Origin: Lepisosteus oculatus
Taxonomy: Eukaryota; Chordata; Actinopteri; Semionotiformes; Lepisosteidae
DNA: 64,000 nt
Assembly: GCF_040954835.1 (NCBI RefSeq)
Contig: NC_090697.1
Coordinates: 4,166,501-4,230,500 of the forward strand
Direction: 5' to 3'
The position numbers and the translations under genes were made by a program. Shown piece by piece: positions 1-9,870 of the stretch. Below the pieces are notes generated by a model. The model was not told where the DNA came from. It did no database searches and saw nothing but the letters and a program-made list of their open reading frames with translations. Position 1 is the stretch's first letter. Each line of letters starts with the position of its first letter.

Positions 1-600
1 ATAAGATCTAACGCACCTAAAGTACCACCTATCGATCTTCTTTGGCCAGTGAAGATTCTTTAGGCAGTGTGGTGAAGTCATTTTGATGCCGTAATGAGTT
101 TTGTGGCACAATCTGGGTGACTGCATCTGTGCATAATGACTTGTAGTGTAAAATAATTTGAGCACTCTAAATTCGATGCAATCAAAAAACAACTTTCATG
201 TTAATGTTTTAAAGGTTCTAAAATATCAAGGATAGAAAAAATAATTTCCCTTTTTAGCATTTTTAAGAGCCAAAGTAGAGAGATTCTGATTCATTTTCTA
301 ATAGAAATTTATGTGAAATGCAGATTAAGTCAGGTAATTTAAAAATTACACAAGAATGAAGTACTTTACATTCATACCAAAATACATTTACTAGTGAAAT
401 TTCAGTCACAAGGGCCACCTATGAGTATATACTGTATTTGATGTGCTTCTATTCTTTCCACAGGAGGAAAAGGAATCTAGATATACAATCTGAAAAAGAA
501 AGTAACAGCTTCTGTAAGAGGCTGTTTTTCAAACTTTTAAATTTAATTAAATGCTTAATGTTATTTTTCTTCAGAAAGACTTAATTAGCATTTTCAAAGT
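1..600. other. AT-rich 5' flank, no gene seen
   Basis: This stretch is AT-rich and has no convincing open reading frame, RNA gene or terminal repeat. It lies upstream of the first TAAR promoter-like block. I see nothing in it that I can name. Confidence 0.5.
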
Positions 601-617
601 TTAGTAAACAAGATATA

Positions 618-722
618 TCTGTTCTCCAAGCTCCATTAAGACAGATTTCTCACCAATGAAGAGTCATCAGCTCCTCCTTACAGCAGGAGTAGGAGGAGGC
701 AGAGACCTATTAATGTACACAA
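618..722 (+). promoter_or_regulatory. Putative TAAR promoter cassette (receptor at 916)
   Basis: About 200-300 bp before the start codon lies a block resembling the upstream blocks of the other receptors in the window. It has a TCTCCAAGCTCC box (compare TCTCTARGCTCYTC elsewhere), then CACCAATGAA (a CCAAT box, as in the plus-strand genes). It continues with TCATCAGCTCCTCC and a GCAGGAG/GGAGGAG stretch (as in the minus-strand genes). No clear TATA box is visible. The promoter role is inferred from position and from recurrence ahead of several paralogues. Confidence 0.45.
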
Positions 723-915
723 GATTAGGAGTAAAAATCAAACTCCTTGAACACTTTGAGATATTCCTAAATACCCTGATTATTTTGTAATCCTTCCTAT
801 GCCTTTTTGCTTTGTGTATTGAATACATTTATGGACAAAGTTAACAAAAAGGCAAAACGTTTTCTGTCTACAATTTGTTGTGTGGATTTAACTTTCAACA
901 GATTTTTCCAGTCCA

Positions 916-1944
916 ATGGAAATCGCTAATTCAGAAGAACCTCAGGCTGTGCAGTATTGTTTTCCTTCAAGCAATGCATCTTGTCTAAAAGAAATGCGAT
1001 CTAAAGCAGCTTATGCTGCTTTATACACGGTGCTGGTAATTATGGTTACCCTAACGGTGTGTGGAAACCTTGTTGTGATTATCTCCGTCTCTCATTTCAA
1101 GCAGCTCCACACACCAACTAACCTCATTCTGCTCTCTCTGGCTGTGGCAGACTTTCTAATAGGACTGATTGTGTTGCCTTTAAGTATGACAGCTTTAATA
1201 GAAACTTGTTGGTACTTTGGAGATATGCTGTGTTCTGTTTATAAGTTTTTTGACTCTGTTCTTGTATCAGTTTCTTCTTGTAATCTGGTTTTAATAGCCA
1301 TTGACCGCTATTTTGCTGTTTGTGACCCATTACTTTATTCTACTAAGATAACAGTTAATGTCATGCATTTATTAATACTATTTAGCTGGCTTTTATCACC
1401 ATCTTACATGTTGGCTTTCCTCTACCTAAATGGAAATTTTGATGATGGAGAAAAGCTAAATTCCTGTCTTGGAGAGTGTTCATTTGTAGTTACTGACCTT
1501 TGGGGAATAAGTAATCTGATATTTACTGTTATTTTTCCTTGTTTTATAATGATAGCCCTGTATGTTAAAATTTTTTTAGTAGCCAAAAGACATGCAAAAA
1601 TAATCAATTCATCAGTAGGAAGAGAGCACATGAAAGGAAACTCAAGTGAAATTTCCAAAAGTTCAGAAAGAAAAGCTGCCAAAAAGTTAGGAATTGTAGT
1701 GCTTGCCTTTCTTCTTTGTTGGATTCCATGTTACATTTGGATACTCATTGCAGGAAGTGTTAATGTATCTACGACAGCGGCTCTCTTCACTCCTTCTGTA
1801 ATAGTTTATCTTAACTCCTGTGTCAATCCAATTCTCTATGCCTTACTTTATCCTTGGTTTCAGAAGTCATTGAAACTCATATTCACATTTAAAATATGTT
1901 ATGTAGCATCTTCTTTTATAAATTTGTTTAAAGACAAGCATTAA
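916..1944 (+). CDS. Trace amine-associated receptor, Asp3.32-only type
   Basis: Class A GPCR of the TAAR family, 342 residues, single exon; expected in the plasma membrane and cilia of olfactory neurons, signalling through Gs/Golf. Seen in the sequence: N-glycosylation site NAS at 20-22, Asn1.50 (51), Asp2.50 (79), Cys3.25 (106), DRY at 130-132, CWIP at 268-271, and the TAAR TM7 fingerprint NS..NP..Y...Y.WF from 300. The amine-contacting Asp3.32 is present (D113). Position 5.42 is Asn (N200, eight before Pro5.50 at 208), so the second acidic site of many fish TAARs is missing. This predicts a classical monoamine-type pocket. The start fits the family's usual length and has a following SEEPQ stretch shared with the other plus-strand genes. 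A possible splice acceptor-like TTTTTCCAG sits just before the ATG, so a non-coding upstream exon cannot be excluded. The TAAR number cannot be assigned without a tree. Confidence 0.95.
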   Translation: MEIANSEEPQAVQYCFPSSNASCLKEMRSKAAYAALYTVLVIMVTLTVCGNLVVIISVSHFKQLHTPTNLILLSLAVADFLIGLIVLPLSMTALIETCWYFGDMLCSVYKFFDSVLVSVSSCNLVLIAIDRYFAVCDPLLYSTKITVNVMHLLILFSWLLSPSYMLAFLYLNGNFDDGEKLNSCLGECSFVVTDLWGISNLIFTVIFPCFIMIALYVKIFLVAKRHAKIINSSVGREHMKGNSSEISKSSERKAAKKLGIVVLAFLLCWIPCYIWILIAGSVNVSTTAALFTPSVIVYLNSCVNPILYALLYPWFQKSLKLIFTFKICYVASSFINLFKDKH

Positions 1945-2430
1945 TTTTTGTGCATGTTGGATAGCTTTATATTATTTCTAATATATTAAGTTGATAATAA
2001 TTTAGCCAAATCAAAATGGAAATTGGTTTCACTGCTTATATCTGGTGACATGTGATGGACTGGCATCCAATCCAGAGTGTATCTTGGATGCTAGAATTGC
2101 CTGCTGCTTACTGGGATAGGCTCCGGTTCCCCTGCAACCCTGTATTACTCTCCAGTGTAATTATCAAATCCACCCGAACAGGTAACTAATTGATGTAGAC
2201 ATGAAACAGTATTTCTGTGGCAGTAGAATGTAGGTCTCTTAGATGCCTTGTTTTGTAAATAGCTTTACATTTTTATGTATGTGTGTTATTTAGACTGTAT
2301 TATTGTTAACACTTTTCTAGTTTGCCTTTGATTTAATACTCTTTTTAATTATGCTAACTACTTAGGTATATCTTTGAAAAATTGGGTATTATATGTGGAG
2401 GGGTTAATTACATATTTTAATTATTTTTTA
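1945..2430. repeat. 3' flank with a SINE 3'-part fragment
   Basis: Bases about 2045-2240 match a second stretch at about 7310-7745. Shared are a GATGGACTGGCAT block, a GGGATA.GCTC block, and CTCCAGTGTAATTAT followed by ACAGGTAACTAAT. I read this as a 3' fragment of the same dispersed fish repeat that is interrupted at 2440/7270. No gene is visible. Confidence 0.5.
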
Positions 2431-2439
2431 TCAGACTGG

Positions 2440-2592
2440 CATGGTGGCACAGTAGTAGTGCTGGGCCCTGGGTTTGGTTAGAGATTAAAGTCTGGGTTCA
2501 ATTCCTGTAGTGCAATCTGTTTGGAGTTTGCATGTTTTCCTTGGATTTTCTCCAGCAGCTCCAGTTTCCTCCTCAGTCCAAAAACATGCTGG
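2440..2592 (+). repeat. tRNA-derived SINE-like repeat, left part (interrupted)
   Basis: A GGTGGCACAGTAGTAG box and a GGGTTCAATTCCTG stretch resemble pol III A and B boxes, followed by the GGAGTTTGCATGTT...CCTCCTCAGTCCAAAAACATGCTGG body common in fish genomes. The repeat stops at 2592 and resumes at 7270 with GGTTAATTCC, as expected if one element was split by an insertion at a TA. Confidence 0.65.
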
Positions 2593-2594
2593 TA

Positions 2595-5500
2595 CAGATG
2601 CAGCCATTCAAAATGGGTGGGGTATTTCGCGGTACACCGCAGTGGGCGTGTCACATCAAAACGCAGTTTCACACAGTATCACGCGGTGTATCGCGTCATT
2701 TGACGTCATACCAGAAACTATCCGGAATCACCTTGTAAAACCGCCAGGAGGACTTAACCTCTCATGTACAGCATTTGAGCTTTTAAATTTAAACTGTGTA
2801 TTACAGCATGTTAATCATCAGTCATAAAAAAGTTGGTATATTTTATGAAAGCAAGATTGCTCAGTTGGGAAAAAGTACACAACCTAGCTTTATCATAATA
2901 TTTTAATTATGCAGAAATATTTTATACATCAAAGCCTTTACTGGAGATATTACTAATATTATTAATAATGAATGACCTTGGACAAGCTGTAAATTCAAAG
3001 TATTACGCTGGTCCACATTATTTGTAACCGTCATTTTAAAATAAAATACTTTATGTTTTCATCGACAAAAAGTAACACCACAGCATTTTGTTGATCTAAC
3101 TAACAAGGAAGGGACATTAGCTAGCCAATAGAATAAAGGAATACATTCCTTTTATTTGTTTATTTCTTTAGCACATTTATTTGAACATTTTCATCGATTA
3201 TACAAGCCCTGAAAAACTGTCCAATCCCTAGTTCATAAGGCATTTTCTTTTAGCATAACAGACATAAAAACTCCCTTGCTTTTGACAGAGCGTTTCATAA
3301 TTTCTAACAACGAAAATTATTTAAACTGTGACACTTATCATTCAACCAGAGCTCAAAATATCACAAGGATCCTCAAGAGCACAACAAAGACTGTTTTAAA
3401 AGATACTTGTAGCAGATACATGAGAATCCAAACTTTTTTATCTACGCTTTCTTATCTATGCTAAGAAGTAGTCTTTCAAATTTATCACACAGTAAAAAGT
3501 CAAATTTCAGGGGTGTCCGCATACCAGGGATTATGGTACTGCTTCAGAAGGGTGTCAGCCAGTCAAATTCCAGGACTGGAATTTTCTGTTTTATAATCGA
3601 GAATATGTAAGCACGTATCTAAATAAATTAATAATTATATTAATTTAAGGATCTAAATATATAAATATATGTATCTATATAGCTGGTAGTATTACTGTAT
3701 TTCACTTTCTTTGTAAACACATTTTGTTAACACCTGAATCACAGGTGGATTCTGTTTTTTATGTTATGTTATGGTCTGTAGCTCAAATCCTGCTTCACTA
3801 AAAATTAGACACGAGAAGAGTATTATTGGACAATGTTGTGAGGCTCTGGTGGAATTTCTCTTTAAACTGAAGAGTTATAGAGCAGACAGGTTGTGTATTG
3901 ACACTTGTAAAAAAAACATTCCAATGTTAATATGACACGGAAGATAATGTGGTGTATTGGTCGTTAGTGAAAAGATTTAATCATTTAATCTCTTTACTGT
4001 GCACATTTTAATCCGCTTAGTATTGAATATTTAGATGGAATTTTACCACTAAAGGGAAATTTTAGTAGCTAAGCATAAAACACAGAGGAGCATAACAAAG
4101 GTCATAAAGGTCATAAACGATATTAATTTAGGAACAGTCTTCCAGCGAAAGACACCCCCCCCCCCTCCAAAACCAAAACCCCTTACTCCTTAACTTGCTT
4201 ACAGTAGTAGTACTTAAGTACAGTACAGTAAGTACTTACATTGCTTACTTACGGTAGAACTTCTCACGTTAAGAAAGCTAGGTGTTAGCATAAACTATTA
4301 GTAATCAATAATATTAAATTTAGCACTGTAATAAATTGTGCTAATAATAAATTCTATTCTATTCTGAGAATGTAGGGGGGAGGAAGAAAGCCTGTGGTCT
4401 TTTCACTGATAAACTTGTGTCAAGTTGTCAACAAAAACCAGCTGTCAATTGTGTGTCCATAATATTGCTATTTTGATATTGCTAATTGCTATTGGCTTCT
4501 CAAAAGCACTTTACAGGATAACAACTGATGAAACAACAGTGGCTGGGGGTTGAAAATACCTCTTGAAAATACCCTTGTTTACAATGTATTGTAGGCACAG
4601 AGACTCAGTAGCAATAGCAATTAGCAAAAGAGTAGCAAAATATCAATATTATGGACACATTGACTTTAAAAAAAAAAAACTTTTTTTTGACAGCTGGTTC
4701 AGCACCCCACCGCGCCAGCGCACCAGCATTATATTCTCATGTACGGGTAGAATATGTTCATTGTCTTCCAATGAAAGACGGGTTCCTTTCACGAAGTCAG
4801 GAGACATAAGAAGCTTGCCACACCCGGACTGTTACACCAACGCATTAGCAAGTTAAAGCTATTCCATTGAGGAGCCGGGCGTGATAATTGTTTTTGTTCC
4901 TTGATTTTCTGATCTGCATGGCCATTTGGCTGCAGCGAATGTGAATTCTGTCTGGCATTGCCAGATTGTGAAAAAATAAAAGTATTTTAATCAAGATGGG
5001 GGGTAAGGGAGTCGTCTCTATGACATTCTCCCTTATAAAATTAACGTGAAACAAAACAAAAACTAAAAATAAGATACAATCTACAGACATTCACAACATA
5101 AACATATCTTAAAACATTTACATACATTGTTAAATTATTACTTTAAATATATACTTTAAGTTACTGAAACAGCCAGTTAATAAAATCGTTGCAATTTTGT
5201 TCTTGTTTGGAGGTGGGGATATTCTGACAACAATTGATTTTAAGACAATCTGTCAAAGAGCAATGAAATACAATAATTACACTGGGTGAACGTTCCGAGG
5301 TCAAATTCTTCCACGACAGGGGTACCTTTAAAGCGGAGACGACAGCACAGAAAAATCTTGGCGCTCCCTCTCTTTAAAGCCCTGCCCAAATACGAAGACA
5401 GTACGTTCAGTTATAATTCAAACTGAATTAAAAACTACTCCTATTTGGCATTTTAGTTATGGAGGTGGAAAGACGCCCCCCCATCTCTGGGTGCCTGAGT

Positions 5501-7267
5501 TGTCGCCATATTTAACCATTCTGTGTCCGAGTCGCAGTAGGTAGAGTCACGTTCGAAAAAAAGTTAATCCCAGCTACAATACATTATTTTTAATATTTTT
5601 GTGGTAAGAGGGAGCAAAACATCAGTATTTACTGCTAGTAATTAGTGTACGATCTATAGTTGAAATCTGAGCCTAAATATAAAGTTAAAATCTCGACAGA
5701 CAAAGCAACGCAGGAAATGCACACACAGAAATATACAGAAAATAAATCCGTTCTGACATCTCAAATCAGTTTCGATCAAGGTCTCGAAAACGAACAAGAA
5801 AAAGAGAATTTTCAGAGAGCAATTACGCTGTGTTTATGTAGAATAAGTGATTAGGTATATGAGCAATCTAATTACTTATTCGTTTAAAACGCTAGATAAA
5901 ATAAAGTTTATTATTAATTTGCCGAAGAGTGGTGAACATTATTATGCAGAAGACAAAGATAATGATTTACGTTAAAAGACATTTAATTAAACATGGGTTT
6001 GCGGGTTTGGATGACAGGAATCTAAATAAAATAAAATACATAAAACAGGTTTCGATAGTTAATAACCACTTTTTATTCGTGAAACACGGGTGATTTATCT
6101 TCCTCCTGATCAGTTTCGAAATCTGTGTATGCTGTAAGGTTTTTAATTCTTAATTAAACTTTTAAAATACGCGTTTCGAATAGAAACAACATATGTTCTT
6201 GTTTACCTGGTGTGTAGAGCAGATCAGCATGTCTTTTTTCCCCAATCAGAGGGGTGTCAGATGGTGTCAGCCAATCACCATTCCAAAGCCCTACCGTAAT
6301 CTCTGGTATAGGGAGACCCCAGAATTCTGTCCCATAGTTTAGATAGATGATATATACTTTTATTGATTCCGTGAGGGAAATAAAGTAAATCATTTTCATT
6401 TTAGGAAATGATGAAATGCTCGGTTAAAAGCAAGAGAGATTGTCTGTTATAGTGGACATAAAAACAAGAGTTTGCTGTGGCGTTATTGGAACCCAAATTT
6501 AATAAAAAATCACTGGCATTATATCCTAGAAGACACAGACTGGCGCCAGACAGGGAGAATGCCCACAGCGTAAAAGAAAATGCCTGATGAACTAGAGATT
6601 GGACAGTTTCTAAGTGCTTGTACAATCGATGGAAATGTTCAAATAAATGTGCAAAAGAAATAAACAAAAAAATCATTTATTTCTTTATCATATTGGCTAG
6701 CTAATGTCCTCTCTTTGCTAGTTAGTGGCTGTGTTTCTGCTTTGGGTAGCAACGGGTGACTTTATTCTCAGGCGGAAGATGTTAACAGCTTAATTTTCAT
6801 GTTAAATATTTTTTTTAATTAAAATTCATTCTATACAGCAGTCACATATTTGCGTACCGTTTCATAAAACTTTCATGCTTAAAATGTTTAGGGAAAAATG
6901 GAAGACTGGTGTGTATTTTGTCTTTAAACTACCAAGACCAGCCATACACAGTACAGTTTACATACAGTAATATTTTTATGTTCCTAAATTAATATCATTT
7001 ATGACCTTCAGATGCGTTATGCTCCTCTTCTCTTTATGCTCAGCTACTAAAATTTCCCTTTAGTGGTAAAATTTCATATAAATATTCAAATCCTAAGCGG
7101 ATTAAAATGTGCACAGTAAAGTGATTAAATGATTAAATCTTTTCACTACCGACCAATGCACCATGAGTGCCCCTGTCGGCCATTTTGGCCAGCCAATCAC
7201 TTACCGCGGTGCACTGCGGTGGCTTGCGGGTAGTTGCGTGTGGTCAGGTTTTGAATGTCTGCATCTG
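2595..7267 (-). mobile_element. 4.7-kb CAGATG-family DNA transposon, non-autonomous
   Basis: Both ends carry the terminal sequence CAGATGCAGCCATTCAAAA as imperfect inverted repeats (the right copy reads as TTTTGAATGTCTGCATCTG). They are flanked by TA at 2593-2594 and 7268-7269. The interrupted SINE on either side reads continuously when the element and one TA are removed, which fixes the boundaries. TA duplication is typical of Tc1/mariner-like elements. Terminal regions are rich in CCGCGG/ACCGCGGTA palindromes. No transposase frame is visible, so mobilisation in trans is inferred. Inside, about 3110-3300 recurs in inverted orientation at about 6540-6720, so the element contains an internal inverted duplication. 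Compared with the 894-bp copy at 62076 it lies in reverse orientation. Confidence 0.75.
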
Positions 7268-7269
7268 TA

Positions 7270-7410
7270 GGTTAATTCCTCTCTAAATGTGGTCCTGGTG
7301 TGTGTTTGTGACTGTGTGGGCTCTGAGATGGACTGGCATTCTGTCAAGGATATATGCTACTTTCTGGGATAAGCTCTGGGCCACCATGACCCTGAACATA
7401 ATTTAATTAC
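7270..7410 (+). repeat. tRNA-derived SINE-like repeat, right part
   Basis: This is the continuation of the repeat broken at 2592. It includes GGTTAATTCCTCTC, GTCCTGGTGTGTGTTTGTG and GAGATGGACTGGCATTCTG, the order expected for this widespread fish repeat. A further related stretch (CTCCAGTGTAATTAT...) follows near 7679-7745. Confidence 0.6.
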
Positions 7411-7749
7411 TACTTTTCAGTTTTTTGGGTGCAAGGTCCTGACTAATAGAAGCCAGGCCATGCAGTTCATGGTGCGAACCCAAGATCACAAATCAGGATG
7501 GAGAAACATGGAACAGGCACACACGCACAACATGTATATAAACCCGTTTTTCCTCTGAAGTCCCAGAAGTTAATGTCCCTAATATCTCCCCACTATCCCA
7601 GACGAGTTCCCATCTATCCCATCATGCACTCACCAAGTTCCCCTTCACTGCCTGATGAGGGCACTATAACACCAAAACTCTCCAGTGTAATTATAAAACC
7701 CACCCAAACAGGTAACTAATACAAAGTGGACATGAAATAGTATTTATAA

Positions 7750-8130
7750 AGCATGAATCAGAATTTGGTGAAACTTCATAAGCAAATAACCTTATAACCA
7801 GGTTATAAAGTTACTCCAGCCAGGCTCTGAATAGAATAGGCTCTGGATAGAAGCAATCCATTGCTTTTCCAAATTTATATAAATGATCTAGAGTCTGCTA
7901 TAGCTGGTAAACATCAAATTAGCAGATGATAAAAATAGGAGTATTATATCATCACAAACTGTAGAAGCAGGGCATAATATGAGTAAAGATTTAGATTTCA
8001 GAATTCAAGATAAGGCAAACATCTGGCAAATGAAGTTGACTATGACTTTATGCATTTTAAACTTAAAATATACTGCACATCAAAAGACATCACTCAACTG
8101 TTGGACATAGGAAACCAATGTACCTCATAT
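7750..8130. other. No feature seen
   Basis: AT-rich spacer between repeats. A possible LINE-like scrap cannot be excluded, but nothing is recognisable. Confidence 0.4.
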
Positions 8131-9870
8131 ATTATTATTTTTTTCTGTCAAAATAAACTTTATTTCAAAGAAAACACTTCACAATCAGTACACATCCTAA
8201 CAAATTTTCAAACTATCATCAAATAAAAAAAACTTTCCAAATGAGAAGATTGTCTATTATCAATCAGTGCCAGTGGATGATGGGGCTGTATGTGCAATGA
8301 AAGAGTCTCTACAAGCCCCACCACTTGCTTTTGTCCATGTCATTTTCCTGTCCCGGCTCTGAAACTTAGAAGCAGGAGCTCTGGGATCAGGGATTTTCAC
8401 TTTAGTACTGTACGGGGCCCAAAGTCCCTTGCTGTGGAGAATCCCAATGTGACAACGTCGTGCTTCATCCTCCCTCTGAGGTCCACAAGGGTCCTCTCCT
8501 CTAGGTCCCTCGCTCCCCACTCTGTGTTGTGCCAGATGAGAGTGTTCCTCGCGTTCCACAGTCCTGCAAGTACTGTGTCCCTTTGTCTGATCTGGTAGGT
8601 GCTAGCCCCAGTAGGATGCCCTGATAGCTTGGCACTATTCTCGCTCCCAGGAGTTGCATGGTGTTGTCCATTTTGCCTCACACCACTGTGGCGAAAGGGC
8701 AGCTCCAGAACAAGTGCTCCTGGGTCTCCTCGGTGAAGCATGTATCCCGGGTGCAATGCGGATTCTTGGTGATCAAGTGTCTGTAAAGGACCACTCTGAT
8801 CGCCAGCCTCTTGTGTACAACCGTCCAATAAAGGTCATTTAGTTTGTTGTCTAGTGCTTTTTGCCTTTCCCAGGCTTCTCTGGGAACCTGTAGCCTTTCT
8901 CAGGTGACCGGTTACACCCTCACCAAATTGTACAGGGCTCTGCGGTCTGGCTGTCTCATGGGCATAGCTCTGTCTCCACTAGACAGTGTGGGTGTAGGTC
9001 TCATGTCTCTTTTCAGCTTTTGGTCTGGTGTTTGTCCACTGGGCCAGGTGCCTCATCAGGATAGAGAACCACAGCCTGAAAAAAGTACTGGTACTTGTGG
9101 CTGATGGGCTCCCGCAGTGCCTGACAGAGGTTACAGAATAGGATGTAGTTGAGTTTCAGGGGGAAATGCAGCAGGTCATCCCCTCTTCCTCGATCGGCTG
9201 GCACATCCGGTTCCTCATGATGTACTTGTACCTTCCACCCCATACAAACTTGAAGACCATCCCTTGCACTTGTTTGAGTCTGGCCGGCAACAGGTACACC
9301 AGGTAGCTAGGTAAACCAAAGCCGGCAGGATGTCTGCTTTCAACACCATCACTTTCCCCATGAGGGACAGCGACCGTGTCTTCCACAGACCCAGCTTCAC
9401 ATTCTTCCTGGTGATTCTCTCAGTCCAGTTGATGGTCTCAGTGTCCTGGCTCTGGAACAAAACCCCCAATATTTTGAGGGTCTCTGTATCTCACCACGTC
9501 TGTTAATGGCTCTGCGAAAAGAACATAGAGAAGATGTGACAGAGAATACCCTTGTCGTACTCCAGACTTCTGGGGAATCAAATCCCCCAGGTGTCTATTT
9601 ATGTTGACTCTACTGCCCATTTCAGAGTACGGTATCTTTATCCAGCAGCTGAAACTCTCTCCGAAAATGAGGAGTTAGCTGTGGTTTACTCCGTCGAAGA
9701 CTTTCTCCTGGTCAAGGCTTACCATCATCATGGGCACGTTCTGGTGATAATGTGGGGCTAGGCGGTCCTCAGTCTGCTGGCCAGTACCTTGGACAGGATC
9801 TTGACAGTCACGCAGAACATCGTTATTGACCTCCAGTTCTTGAGGTCTGTGGTGTCAGATCACAGAAGAT
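8131..9870 (-). mobile_element. 5'-truncated, decayed non-LTR retrotransposon (Tx1/L1-like)
   Basis: Read on the minus strand, broken frames carry reverse-transcriptase landmarks in order. A DLKNW motif followed by KILSKVLASRL lies near 9770-9855, DQEKVFDGVNH near 9670-9715, and SGVRQGYSLSHLLYVLF near 9500-9575. An LGLWKTRSLSLMGK.MVLK stretch near 9340-9400 and a C-terminal tail follow. The 3' end near 8131 has AATAAA and an A/T-rich tail. The order and motifs fit the L1/Tx1 group. Frameshifts and stops are frequent and the endonuclease end is missing, so it is dead. Confidence 0.75.

Noticed and set aside
4563-5854. Frames inside the 4.7-kb transposon as a possible transposase
   Set aside because: No DDE/D pattern, helix-turn-helix or frame of useful length was visible in any frame.
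8260-9104. Several plus- and minus-strand frames of 60-143 codons
   Set aside because: They are broken or antisense frames of the LINE remnant, with no intact domain.
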